The position numbers and the translations under genes are program-made. 64,000 bases of DNA from an uncultured Shimia sp. (GTDB taxonomy: Bacteria > Pseudomonadota > Alphaproteobacteria > Rhodobacterales > Rhodobacteraceae). The stretch spans positions 20,558-84,557 of the forward strand of contig NZ_CANLRL010000011.1 of the NCBI RefSeq assembly GCF_947493595.1, written 5' to 3'. Below the pieces are notes generated by a model. The model was not told the DNA's origin. It saw only the letters and a list, made by a program, of their open reading frames with translations, and did no database searches. Below, piece by piece: positions 27,263-35,763 of this stretch (its first letter is position 1; each line of letters starts with the position of its first letter).

Positions 27263-27319
27263 TGAAAAGGTTTACAGTGCATGATGTAAAGGTTTACATG
27301 GGTAATGAAAACGTTTACA
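27263..27319. promoter_or_regulatory. three in-phase LacI-type operators
   Basis: Three near-identical 14-bp palindromes: TGAAAAGGTTTACA (27263-27276), TGTAAAGGTTTACA (27285-27298) and TGAAAACGTTTACA (27306-27319). Centre-to-centre spacing is 22 and 21 bases, about two helical turns, placing all three on one DNA face between the divergent regulator and transporter genes. Confidence 0.85.
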
Positions 27320-27371
27320 TAAATCAATCAACACCCCCCAGAGTGGGGTGAAAATTCAGGGAGGAGACGAC

Positions 27372-28895
27372 GTGCCGGATGGCCAGTCTATAGGTGTGCC
27401 GATTTTGTCGGCGGACGGGATCAGTAAGTCATTTGGCTCGGTCCCGGTTCTGTTCAGCGTCAGCATGGACATTCGCGCCGGAGAGGTGCACGCGCTTATT
27501 GGAGAGAATGGCGCGGGCAAGTCGACATTCATGAAAATCCTGTCCGGGTTCCTACAGCCTACGTCTGGCCATATCCGCTTGGACGGCGTGGACACCGAGT
27601 TGCCCGGCAATGGTCAGTCGGAGGCTTTGGGGATTGTTCTGATCCACCAAGAGCTCAATCTCGCCGAGCAGATGACCGTTGAGGAAAACATTTTCCTTGG
27701 GCGCGAAATCATGAGCCGGGGCGTGTTGGATAGGGCCACGATGCGCGCCATGGTGCGCGGCTATCTGGATGACATCGGCCTCGACATTTCGCCTGAAGAC
27801 CGCATTTCTGATCTCTCGATTGCGCAAAAGCAGATGGTTGAGATTGTCAAAGCCATCAGTCGCGATGCGCGCGTTCTGATCATGGACGAGCCAACTGCGG
27901 TTTTGACCGAAGCGGAAACCGAGTTGTTCTTCGCGCAGGTGCGCCGCTTGAAGGCACGCGGCACCGCGATTGTCTTTGTCTCCCACAAGCTGGCCGAAGT
28001 CAGTGCGATTTCCGATCAAGTGACCGTGCTGCGGGACGGGCAATGGATTGGCACCCACGCGGCAAGCGACGTGACACCAGACACAATGGCGCAAATGATG
28101 GTGGGGCGCGAGTTGAGCGACTTTTACCCGCCGATGAACGAAGTGGATGTGGATGCAGATCGCGTGCTTGAGGTGCGTGATCTGGTGGCGCCCGGCGTAC
28201 ACAATGTCAGCTTTGACCTTAGGAGAGGGGAAATCCTCGGGTTTTCAGGGTTGATCGGCGCCGGGCGTACAGCGGTTTTTGAGGCCATTTGCGGCCTGAT
28301 CCCGCGCGAGCGTGGCGCCATCACCTTTGATGGATCCTCCGCACAATTTGGATCTGTGGCAGAGGCGCGAGACGCGGGTGTTGTCTACCTGACCAAAGAC
28401 CGCAAAGAGAAAGGCCTGTTGCTGGGACAAAAGATGCGCCCCAACCTGTCCCTTTTTGCATTGCCGAAGTTTGTCAAAGGGCTGAGCGTGGATCGCAAAG
28501 CGGAAGACGCCGCACTGGAGCGGGCCATTCGCCGCTTTGATATTCGGGCCCGTGATCCCAACGTGAGGGTTGGCGATCTGTCCGGCGGCAATCAGCAAAA
28601 GCTGTTGCTGGCCAAGGTGATGGAATGTGATCCGCGGGTTTTGATCATTGATGAGCCAACTCGGGGCATCGATGTGGGCACCAAACAGCAAATCTATCAC
28701 TTCATTGCGGCAATCGCAGCTGAAGGTGTGTCGGTGATCGTGGTGTCCTCTGAAATGCCGGAGATCATTGGCCTGTGCCACCGTGTGGTGGTGATGCGCG
28801 AGGGCGAAATCACCGGGGTCGTGACCGGCGATCATATCAACGAAACAGAAATCGTGCGCTACGCCGCAGGACTGAAGCGGGAGCATCAACAATGA
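27372..28895 (+). CDS. RbsA-type sugar ABC transporter ATPase (two NBDs)
   Basis: A 507-residue fusion of two nucleotide-binding domains. NBD1 has Walker A GENGAGKST and Walker B LIMDEPTAVL; NBD2 has the degenerate Walker A GLIGAGRTAV usual in RbsA/MglA/XylG, signature LSGGNQQKLLLAK and LIIDEPTRGIDVG. Start is taken at GTG 27372 because GGGAGGAG precedes it; an in-frame GTG at 27348 lacks such a site. It energises uptake of an unidentified sugar and overlaps the permease gene (ATGA). Confidence 0.92.
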   Translation: MPDGQSIGVPILSADGISKSFGSVPVLFSVSMDIRAGEVHALIGENGAGKSTFMKILSGFLQPTSGHIRLDGVDTELPGNGQSEALGIVLIHQELNLAEQMTVEENIFLGREIMSRGVLDRATMRAMVRGYLDDIGLDISPEDRISDLSIAQKQMVEIVKAISRDARVLIMDEPTAVLTEAETELFFAQVRRLKARGTAIVFVSHKLAEVSAISDQVTVLRDGQWIGTHAASDVTPDTMAQMMVGRELSDFYPPMNEVDVDADRVLEVRDLVAPGVHNVSFDLRRGEILGFSGLIGAGRTAVFEAICGLIPRERGAITFDGSSAQFGSVAEARDAGVVYLTKDRKEKGLLLGQKMRPNLSLFALPKFVKGLSVDRKAEDAALERAIRRFDIRARDPNVRVGDLSGGNQQKLLLAKVMECDPRVLIIDEPTRGIDVGTKQQIYHFIAAIAAEGVSVIVVSSEMPEIIGLCHRVVVMREGEITGVVTGDHINETEIVRYAAGLKREHQQ

Positions 28896-29908
28896 CCGAG
28901 ACAACCATGAATTCAGCCAAACCTTCACTGTTGCGCGGTTTTGACCTTAAGGCCGCCGGCCCTGCCATTGCATTGCTCATCCTCTGTTTAATTGGGTTTC
29001 TGCTCAATCCAGCGTTCTTGAGCGAGGGCAATATCACCAACTTGCTGACGCGCTCAGCCTTCATTGGCATCATTGCGGTTGGCGCGACATTCGTGATCAC
29101 CGCTGGTGGGATTGACCTATCCGTAGGCTCGATGGCTGCCGTCATCGCTGGGGTGATGATCATCGTGATGAACAGTGCGGTGGACACCTTTGGCACAGGG
29201 GTCACCACGGTGCTGATCGGCTGCGGATGTTCCATCATTCTTGGCCTCGGCGCGGGCCTTGTGAACGGTTTTTTGACCACCAAAGGCAAAATCGAAGCTT
29301 TCATTGTGACCCTGGGGACCATGGGCATCTATCGCTCGCTGGTGACCTATTTTGCGGACGGCGGCACGTTGTCTCTCAACTATGACATCCGTGGCGTGTA
29401 CCGCCCGGTCTACTACGACAGCTTCTTTGGCCTGCCTATTCCGGTTTGGGTGTTCATCGTTGTCTCCATTGCAGGGTGGTTCCTGCTGAACCGAACAGCG
29501 TTTGGCCGCTACTGTACCGCCATTGGCTCCAACGAGAGCGTGGCAAAATACTCGGCCATCAAAGTCGACCGTGTAAAAACGCTGACCTATGTGATCCAGG
29601 GTCTTTGCGTCTCGCTGGCCACCATCATTTATGTGCCGCGCCTTGGTTCCGCATCGTCCTCAACCGGTGTGTTGTGGGAGCTGGAAGCCATCGCCGCGGT
29701 GATCATTGGCGGCACCGTGCTCAAGGGCGGTTATGGCCGGATTGGCGGCACCATTCTGGGCGCTCTCATCCTGACCACAATCGGCAACATTCTGAACTTC
29801 ACTGACATGATCTCCAACTATCTCAACGGGACCATGCAGGGCCTCATCATCATCGTGGCCGTCTGGCTGCAACGCGGAGATTGGGGCCGCAATAAGTCGG
29901 CAGACTAA
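28892..29908 (+). CDS. RbsC-type sugar ABC transporter permease
   Basis: A 338-residue BPD_transp_2 permease with about eight to ten hydrophobic segments, the family motif GATFVITAGGIDLSVGSMAA, the GLVNGFLTTKGKIEAFIVTLGTM block and GGTVLKGGYGRIGGTILGALI near the C-terminus. Start ATG 28892 overlaps the ATPase stop. Ligand unknown. Confidence 0.93.
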   Translation: MTETTMNSAKPSLLRGFDLKAAGPAIALLILCLIGFLLNPAFLSEGNITNLLTRSAFIGIIAVGATFVITAGGIDLSVGSMAAVIAGVMIIVMNSAVDTFGTGVTTVLIGCGCSIILGLGAGLVNGFLTTKGKIEAFIVTLGTMGIYRSLVTYFADGGTLSLNYDIRGVYRPVYYDSFFGLPIPVWVFIVVSIAGWFLLNRTAFGRYCTAIGSNESVAKYSAIKVDRVKTLTYVIQGLCVSLATIIYVPRLGSASSSTGVLWELEAIAAVIIGGTVLKGGYGRIGGTILGALILTTIGNILNFTDMISNYLNGTMQGLIIIVAVWLQRGDWGRNKSAD

Positions 29909-30028
29909 ACGCCGACACACCACACAAAGAGTTTCTCGCAGAGCTTTGCGCGAAAGAACCGGACGTCACCGGAGAGGAGAGGTGCGTCCAAATCACAGGG
30001 AAGTCAAAGACCTTTTAGGGAGGAAACC

Positions 30029-30982
30029 ATGAAGACCTTTACCAAATTTGGGGCCTTGGCCACTGCGGCCACCATCGCCCTCACCGGCTGGGCAAGTGCC
30101 GATACCATCAAGATCGGCGTGAGCTACCCAACACCAACCCACGCCTGGGCAGCTGGTATGAACTGGCATGCTGAAAAGGCTGAAGAACGACTGGAGGCAC
30201 TCTATCCGGATGTGGATCTGATCCTGGTGAATTCGCCAGATCCATCCGCGCAAGCAAGTGCACTTGAGGATCTTGTGTCTGTGCATGGCATTGATGCACT
30301 TGTTGTGCTGCCGTTTGAAAGTGAGCCGCTCACCGATCCGGTGTTGAATGTCAAAAAATCCGGCGCGTTAATCACAGTTGTGGATCGTGGCTTAAGCCAG
30401 CCGGGCATTGAGGACATCTATGTTGCGGGTAACAACCCGGAGCTGGGCCGTGTGTCGGCGGAGTATATGAAAACCCGCCTCAAAGATGGCGACAATATTG
30501 TGGTGCTGCGCGGCATTCCAACGCTGATCGACAACGAGCGCTTTGATGCCTTCATGGCCGAAATCGAAGGCTCCGGCATCAACGTTTTGGACCACAAGCA
30601 CGCTAACTGGAACCGTGATGACGGTTTCGAAGTGATGCAGGACTTCCTGTCGCGCTTCCCAGACATCGACGCGGTTTGGGCGCAGGATGATGACATCGCG
30701 ATTGGTGTTGTTGCCGCGTTGAAACAGGCCGGCCGTGATGGCGATGGCATGTTTGTTGTCGGCGGCGCCGGCATGAAAGAGACCATCAAAGGCATCATGG
30801 ATGGCAACGAACTGGTGCCGGTCGACGTGCTCTATCCGCCGGCGATGATTGCCACCGCGATGGATGTGACCGTGTCCGCGTTCAAATCCAATGGCCCTGT
30901 GGCTGGGCGCTACATCCTCGGTGCGACGCTGATTACACCTGAGAACGCGGCGAGCTTCTACTTCCCGGATTCGCCGTTCTAA
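30029..30982 (+). CDS. RbsB-type periplasmic sugar-binding protein
   Basis: A 317-residue Peripla_BP_4 family protein with a signal peptide (1-24, ending GWASA). Mature start DTIKIGVSYPTPTHAWAAGM is RbsB-like, and the cleft regions LVNSPDPSAQASALEDLV and AVWAQDDDIAIGVVAALKQAG are typical. Good ribosome site (GGGAGG). A hairpin follows at 31003-31033, probably setting a higher level of binding protein than downstream enzymes. Confidence 0.92.
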   Translation: MKTFTKFGALATAATIALTGWASADTIKIGVSYPTPTHAWAAGMNWHAEKAEERLEALYPDVDLILVNSPDPSAQASALEDLVSVHGIDALVVLPFESEPLTDPVLNVKKSGALITVVDRGLSQPGIEDIYVAGNNPELGRVSAEYMKTRLKDGDNIVVLRGIPTLIDNERFDAFMAEIEGSGINVLDHKHANWNRDDGFEVMQDFLSRFPDIDAVWAQDDDIAIGVVAALKQAGRDGDGMFVVGGAGMKETIKGIMDGNELVPVDVLYPPAMIATAMDVTVSAFKSNGPVAGRYILGATLITPENAASFYFPDSPF

Positions 30983-31002
30983 AGCGCCATTCGGGTACCC
31001 GA

Positions 31003-31033
31003 GAAGAGGCCCTTTCTCCCAAGGGGCCTCTTC
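31003..31033 (+). terminator. hairpin after the RbsB-type gene
   Basis: Inverted repeat GAAGAGGCCC / GGGCCTCTTC, 10-bp stem with an 11-base loop, about 20 bases after the binding-protein stop. No U-run follows; the next gene's ribosome site begins 8 bases later, so partial termination or mRNA stabilisation is likely. Confidence 0.7.
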
Positions 31034-31052
31034 TTCAAACAGGAGAAAAATC

Positions 31053-32108
31053 ATGCAGACAATCAAAGGTCCCGCACTGTTTCTGGCGCAGTTTGCTGGC
31101 GACGACGCCCCGTTCAATTCCTGGGACAGCATCACCAAATGGGCCGCTGATTGTGGCTACAAGGGCGTGCAGGTGCCCAGCTGGGACGGACGCTTATTTG
31201 ATCTCGCTCGCGCGGCCAGTTCACAGAGCTATTGCGAAGAGCTGGTTGGCGTAGCGCGCGAAAATGGCGTCGAAATCACAGAATTGTCCACACATTTGCA
31301 AGGCCAGTTGGTCGCGGTGCATCCGGCGTATGACGAAGCTTTTGACGGCTTTGCCGCCCCAGAGGTGCGTGGCAATCCCAAGGCGCGGCAGGCTTGGGCC
31401 GTGGAGCAGGTGAAGCTGGCGATCACCGCGAGTTACAATCTGGGCATCGCATCACACGCGACATTTTCTGGCGCTTTGGCGTGGCCCTATATTTACCCCT
31501 GGCCACAGCGGCCCCCGGGATTGATCGACACAGCCTTTGACGAATTGGCAAAACGCTGGCGGCCGATCCTGGACCATGCGGATCAAATGGGCGTGGATAT
31601 TTGTTATGAAATCCACCCAGGCGAAGACCTGCACGATGGCGTGACCTTTGAGATGTTCCTTGAACGGGTCGACAACCATGCGCGGTGCAACATGCTCTAT
31701 GACCCCAGCCACTTCGTGCTGCAGTGTTTGGACTATGTCGGCCATATCGATGACTACGCCGACCGGATCAAGATGTTCCACGTCAAAGATGCCGAGTTCA
31801 ATCCGACCAGTAAGCAGGGCGTCTATGGGGGCTATCAAAGCTGGGTAGATCGCGCTGGGCGGTTCCGCAGTCTTGGCGATGGTCAGGTCGATTTTGGCAA
31901 GGTCTTCAGTAAAATGGCGGCCAACAACTTTGATGGTTGGGCCGTTGTGGAATGGGAATGCTGCCTGAAACACCCGGAAGACGGCGCCCGCGAAGGAGCG
32001 GCGTTTGTGCGCGATCATATCATTCGCGTGACCGAAACGGCCTTTGACGATTTTGCCGATGGTGGCACCGATGACGACGCCAACAAACGTATGCTGGGGA
32101 TTTCGTGA
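31053..32108 (+). CDS. sugar phosphate isomerase/epimerase family (AP_endonuc_2 TIM barrel)
   Basis: A 351-residue COG1082-type TIM barrel. Conserved metal-ligand pattern is visible: Glu in CYEIHPGED, Asp-x-x-His in MLYDPSHFVLQ, HVKDAEF and a C-terminal Glu in WAVVEWECC. Enzymes of this type isomerise, epimerise or dehydrate keto-sugars. Its place after RbsABC and directly coupled to a Gfo/Idh/MocA dehydrogenase (stop/start overlap) suggests oxidation of an imported sugar or glycoside followed by isomerisation, as in 3-keto-glycoside pathways such as E. coli ycj. The exact substrate is unknown. Confidence 0.85.
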   Translation: MQTIKGPALFLAQFAGDDAPFNSWDSITKWAADCGYKGVQVPSWDGRLFDLARAASSQSYCEELVGVARENGVEITELSTHLQGQLVAVHPAYDEAFDGFAAPEVRGNPKARQAWAVEQVKLAITASYNLGIASHATFSGALAWPYIYPWPQRPPGLIDTAFDELAKRWRPILDHADQMGVDICYEIHPGEDLHDGVTFEMFLERVDNHARCNMLYDPSHFVLQCLDYVGHIDDYADRIKMFHVKDAEFNPTSKQGVYGGYQSWVDRAGRFRSLGDGQVDFGKVFSKMAANNFDGWAVVEWECCLKHPEDGAREGAAFVRDHIIRVTETAFDDFADGGTDDDANKRMLGIS

Positions 32109-33259
32109 TGAGTGAGTTTGAAAGACCGATCCGGTTGGGCATGGTCGGCGGCGGTAACGATGCCTTTATCGGCGCTGTGCACCGCATCGCGGCGCGAATT
32201 GATGGGCAATTTGATCTTGTTGCGGGCGCACTGTCCTCTACGCCTGAAAAAGCGCAGGCGTCGGGGAAAGCTCTGGGGCTTGCTCCAGACCGGACCTATG
32301 ATGACTTCAAAGCCATGGCGATCCGCGAGGCGCGACTAAAAGAAGGCATTGAGGCTGTGGCGATTGTCACACCCAACCATGTGCATATGGCCGCGGCGCG
32401 GGAGTTTCTGAAGCGCGGTATCCATGTGATCTGCGACAAACCATTGACCTCCACTTTGGCGGATGCGCGCAAGATGGCACAAGCGGTGGAGAAATCGGAC
32501 GCGCTGTTTGTTTTGACCCACAACTACACTGGTTATCCGCTGATCCGACAAGCGCGGGACATGGTCGTCAATGGAGACTTGGGCGACATTCGTGTGGTGC
32601 AGGTTGAGTATCCGCAGGACTGGCTGACAGAGGCCCAGCCCGAAGACAACAAGCAGGCCAGCTGGCGTACTGATCCCGCGCGTTCCGGGGTAGGCGGGTC
32701 CACAGGGGACATTGGCACCCATGCCTTCAATCTTGCGTGTTTCGTGACTGGCCTGACACCGGAAAGTCTCTGTGCGGACCTTCAGAGCTTTGTTGACGGG
32801 CGGCAAGTGGATGACAACGCCCATGTGATGCTGCGGTTTGCGGAGGGTGCGCGGGGCATGCTGTGGTGTTCACAAGTTGCCCCAGGCAACGAAAATGCGC
32901 TGCGGTTGCGGGTCTACGGCTCCAAGAGCGGCATAGAATGGGGGCAGGAAAACCCCAATGTGATGCGCTACACGCCTTTTGGCGAACCGACCCGACTACT
33001 CACGCGGGCCGGAGCGGGCGCTGCTGGGCAGCCGGACCATTTGACACGCACCCCCGGTGGTCATCCGGAGGGGTATCTTGAGGGCTTTGCCAATATCTAC
33101 CTCGAGGCTGCGGAGTGCATCCGGGCGGGACGCACCGGTCAACAAAGCTCCAAACACGTTGCGTTACCCGGATTAGAGGAGGGCATGGCGGGCATGCGAT
33201 TCATTGATGCCTGTGTGCGCAGCTCGGCGCGGAATTCGGCGTGGGTGTCTCTCAAATAG
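32108..33259 (+). CDS. Gfo/Idh/MocA-family dehydrogenase
   Basis: A 383-residue NAD(P)-dependent sugar dehydrogenase. The Rossmann start LGMVGGGNDAFIGAVHR, the catalytic-Lys motif VICDKPLTSTLADA and the C-terminal GFO_IDH_MocA_C region (GDIGTHAFNLACFVTG) are clear. Start is ATG 32108, sharing a base with the upstream stop; a GTG three bases earlier is also in frame. Probably oxidises the sugar imported by the upstream RbsABC system together with the adjacent TIM-barrel enzyme. Confidence 0.9.
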   Translation: MSEFERPIRLGMVGGGNDAFIGAVHRIAARIDGQFDLVAGALSSTPEKAQASGKALGLAPDRTYDDFKAMAIREARLKEGIEAVAIVTPNHVHMAAAREFLKRGIHVICDKPLTSTLADARKMAQAVEKSDALFVLTHNYTGYPLIRQARDMVVNGDLGDIRVVQVEYPQDWLTEAQPEDNKQASWRTDPARSGVGGSTGDIGTHAFNLACFVTGLTPESLCADLQSFVDGRQVDDNAHVMLRFAEGARGMLWCSQVAPGNENALRLRVYGSKSGIEWGQENPNVMRYTPFGEPTRLLTRAGAGAAGQPDHLTRTPGGHPEGYLEGFANIYLEAAECIRAGRTGQQSSKHVALPGLEEGMAGMRFIDACVRSSARNSAWVSLK

Positions 33260-33281
33260 GATCGTATGACTTCATTCGTCA

Positions 33282-33298
33282 TCTCACCGAAGGTGAGA
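33282..33298. terminator. possible bidirectional terminator hairpin
   Basis: TCTCACC-GAA-GGTGAGA, a 7-bp stem with a 3-base loop in the gap between two convergent genes. No U-run, so termination is only likely, not certain. Confidence 0.45.
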
Positions 33299-33363
33299 AA
33301 GCGTGCAGGACGCGGGACATTCCGGGTGACCGCAGCCGGGAGTTTCTGGTGAGGCGGTTGCCC

Positions 33364-34452
33364 TCAGCATCGGCTGATGAGGTCTTCAGGTCGCAAATCT
33401 GCCGGCACGTTCATCGGCGTGAGGACTTGGGTTGTCGAAATCGCCTGCATTGCGGGGTCTCCGATAAGCCCATGAAAGGCAAGAAAGTGGTCGAACGCGG
33501 CGCGAATGTCGCGTTGCAGATCATGGTGGAGAACGAAGCTGATCTTGTCTTTGACCAGCAACTCTTTGTTCTCTCGATCCAGGTCATGCGCCACATACAC
33601 GAGTGGTTTCAATCTACAGTGCTCAAGATTTTCAAGGATCGCCTTATTGCCGCCTCCCATTGAGTAAACAGCCTGCAGGTCTACGACGTTCTCCAGTTTC
33701 TGAGTGAGTTGGCTTGCCGTTTCTGAATCGATCCCGCCGCCGCCTTGTAGAGAAACAACCCGCAGGTTTGGACTGAGCCGCAATAAGGCCTTTTGAAAAG
33801 CGATTTCGCGATCCTCCTCTCCCACGAAGTGTTCGTGGCTGCGGGTTGCCAAAACAGTTCCGGACCGGTCCCCAAGAGTTTTGGAAATGAGATAGGCGGC
33901 TGTACGTCCGGCGCCTGCATTGTCTAAGCCCACGTAAGCTAACCTGTCGCCGCCGCCGAGGTCCGTGACCAAAGTGACCACGGGAATCCTAGACGCGTGA
34001 AGTTTGTGCACCGCGGACCGTATTGCGGGAGTGTCCTTGGCTTTCAGGCACACGCCATGACTGCCCCGTTTGTGAATGCGCTCAAGCGCGGCGATAACTT
34101 CGGCCTCTTGCATGATTTCCTGCAACAGAAAGCGCGGTCGACAGACTGCTGAACTGATGTGGGGCAAAACGGCCTCAGTTGCGGATTTGACCTCGCGGCT
34201 GAAACGCGCGGGGGCCTCGATCACGAAGTCAAAGAACATGCGCCGCCCGCGTGCGGCAAGCTGTGCTTCTTGTGCCGTCAGCTCTTCGATTGCGGCGGTT
34301 ACACGTTGTTTGGTCTGGGCACTGACATTGGCGCGATTGTTCAGGACCCTGTCGATGGTTGCGGTGCCTAGGCCAGCTTGCCGTGCAATTTCTTTGATGG
34401 GAAAGCGATGGGTCATTGATGTTTTTTTGATGTGTTTGAGGCCGAAAATCAA
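33364..34452 (-). CDS. LacI-family regulator divergent from a PhyH dioxygenase
   Basis: A 362-residue regulator with an N-terminal LacI HTH (FPIKEIARQAGLGTATIDRVLNNR) and a Peripla_BP_4-like effector domain of the AraR/MocR-like sugar type. ATG 34452 has a GAGTGAGG-like ribosome site; ATG 34416 (MTHRFPIKE) is an alternative. It shares a 43-base promoter gap with the phytanoyl-CoA-dioxygenase-family gene, which it presumably controls. No perfect palindrome was seen in that gap; a CACTC/GAGTG pair at about 34457-34476 is the only candidate. Confidence 0.88.
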   Translation of the reverse strand: MIFGLKHIKKTSMTHRFPIKEIARQAGLGTATIDRVLNNRANVSAQTKQRVTAAIEELTAQEAQLAARGRRMFFDFVIEAPARFSREVKSATEAVLPHISSAVCRPRFLLQEIMQEAEVIAALERIHKRGSHGVCLKAKDTPAIRSAVHKLHASRIPVVTLVTDLGGGDRLAYVGLDNAGAGRTAAYLISKTLGDRSGTVLATRSHEHFVGEEDREIAFQKALLRLSPNLRVVSLQGGGGIDSETASQLTQKLENVVDLQAVYSMGGGNKAILENLEHCRLKPLVYVAHDLDRENKELLVKDKISFVLHHDLQRDIRAAFDHFLAFHGLIGDPAMQAISTTQVLTPMNVPADLRPEDLISRC

Positions 34453-34495
34453 TCCTCACTCCCGCTAAAATGAGTGCAAATAGGGAGGAAACAGC

Positions 34496-35674
34496 ATGGC
34501 GCACACTTATGACTTAACCGGATTCTACGATCCACAAAAATGCGACGTGAGAGACTTTGAAACATGTCTTGAGCAGGTGACACGCCCGGAAAACGTGCCG
34601 CTGGCGATGGCAATCGAAAAGAACATTCCCGTCTATGACGGCGGTAAGCTTCAGGCCGCCTTAGAAGGTGAGAGCCGCCGATCCGTGATGGCGGAGTGGG
34701 CGCGGGTATTGCGAAGTGGGGCCGGCATTGTCGTGCTGAAAGGGGCGTATCGTGACACTCGCGTACTGGATGAGGCCACTGAGATTTACGAACGTATTAT
34801 TGAGCAGGAAAAGCAAAACTCAGGAGGAGGCGCGGATCACTTTGCAGCGTCCGGTGCCAATGATCGTATCTGGAACTCGCTACAAAAGCTTTGCGAGGCT
34901 GTCCCTGTTGTGTTCATGCGCTACTTTGCCAATCCGGCGATTGCGGCCGTGTGTGAGGCTTGGCTGGGGCCAAACTATCAAATGACGGCACAGGTTAATC
35001 TGGTGCATCCCGGCGGTGCGGCGCAGCAGGCCCATCGCGATTATCACCTTGGGTTTCAAACGGCAGATGTGAGCGCAGCCTATCCAGCGCATGTGCATGA
35101 GGTGTCGCCGGTTTTAACCCTTCAAGGTGGAGTGGCCCATTGTGACATGCCGTTGGAAAGCGGCCCAACCAAGCTGTTGCCGTTTTCGCAAACCTACAAG
35201 CCTGGCTATGCCGCCTGGCGGCGTGAGGACTTTCGGGCAGTATTTGAGGAGCGTTGTGTACAGCTTCCGCTGTCTAAGGGCGATGCAGTGTTTTTTAATC
35301 CAGCTCTGTTTCACGCGGCGGGGGCAAACAGTAGCGCGGATATCCATCGGTTTGTGAATCTGCTGCAAGTGTCTTCCGCCTTCGGGCGAGCTATGGAGAC
35401 TGTTGACCGAGAGAAGATGTGCCGTTTGGTGTTTCCTCATGCCGTGCGGGCTTCCTCAGAAGGGACTTTGACACAAACTGAACTCTCCGCAGCCATTGCA
35501 GCTACCGCAGAGGGCTACTCGTTTCCGACAAATCTGGACCGCGATCCGCCGTCAAATGGGCTGGCGCCAGAAACACAAGCCGCTTTCTTTCAGCGCGCTA
35601 TTGAGGAAGGACTGAGTGTAGAGCAGTTCTGTGCAAGGCTTACGCAAATGAAAGCTTTGAAACTGGCGCCCTGA
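34496..35674 (+). CDS. phytanoyl-CoA dioxygenase (PhyH) family protein
   Basis: A 392-residue Fe(II)/2-oxoglutarate-dependent oxygenase candidate. The facial triad is plausible as His180-x-Asp182 (AHRDYH) and His273 (LFHAAGANS), with Arg285 (IHRF) for 2-oxoglutarate. Start ATG 34496 follows AGGGAGG. It stands alone between its divergent LacI regulator and a strong terminator. Its place next to inositol catabolism genes hints at a role in polyol or related substrate metabolism, but nothing in the sequence shows the substrate. Confidence 0.8.
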   Translation: MAHTYDLTGFYDPQKCDVRDFETCLEQVTRPENVPLAMAIEKNIPVYDGGKLQAALEGESRRSVMAEWARVLRSGAGIVVLKGAYRDTRVLDEATEIYERIIEQEKQNSGGGADHFAASGANDRIWNSLQKLCEAVPVVFMRYFANPAIAAVCEAWLGPNYQMTAQVNLVHPGGAAQQAHRDYHLGFQTADVSAAYPAHVHEVSPVLTLQGGVAHCDMPLESGPTKLLPFSQTYKPGYAAWRREDFRAVFEERCVQLPLSKGDAVFFNPALFHAAGANSSADIHRFVNLLQVSSAFGRAMETVDREKMCRLVFPHAVRASSEGTLTQTELSAAIAATAEGYSFPTNLDRDPPSNGLAPETQAAFFQRAIEEGLSVEQFCARLTQMKALKLAP

Positions 35675-35704
35675 GAGACACAGAGTGTCTAGATTGGACC
35701 AGAG

Positions 35705-35735
35705 CGGGGCATCGTGAGTTTCACACGATGCCCCG
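35705..35735. terminator. bidirectional terminator
   Basis: Perfect 12-bp stem CGGGGCATCGTG / CACGATGCCCCG with a 7-base loop, followed by TTT, between the convergent PhyH gene and iolG. A classic intrinsic terminator. Confidence 0.9.
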
Positions 35736-35763
35736 TTTGATTTCTGCGAAAGCTCACTTAATG

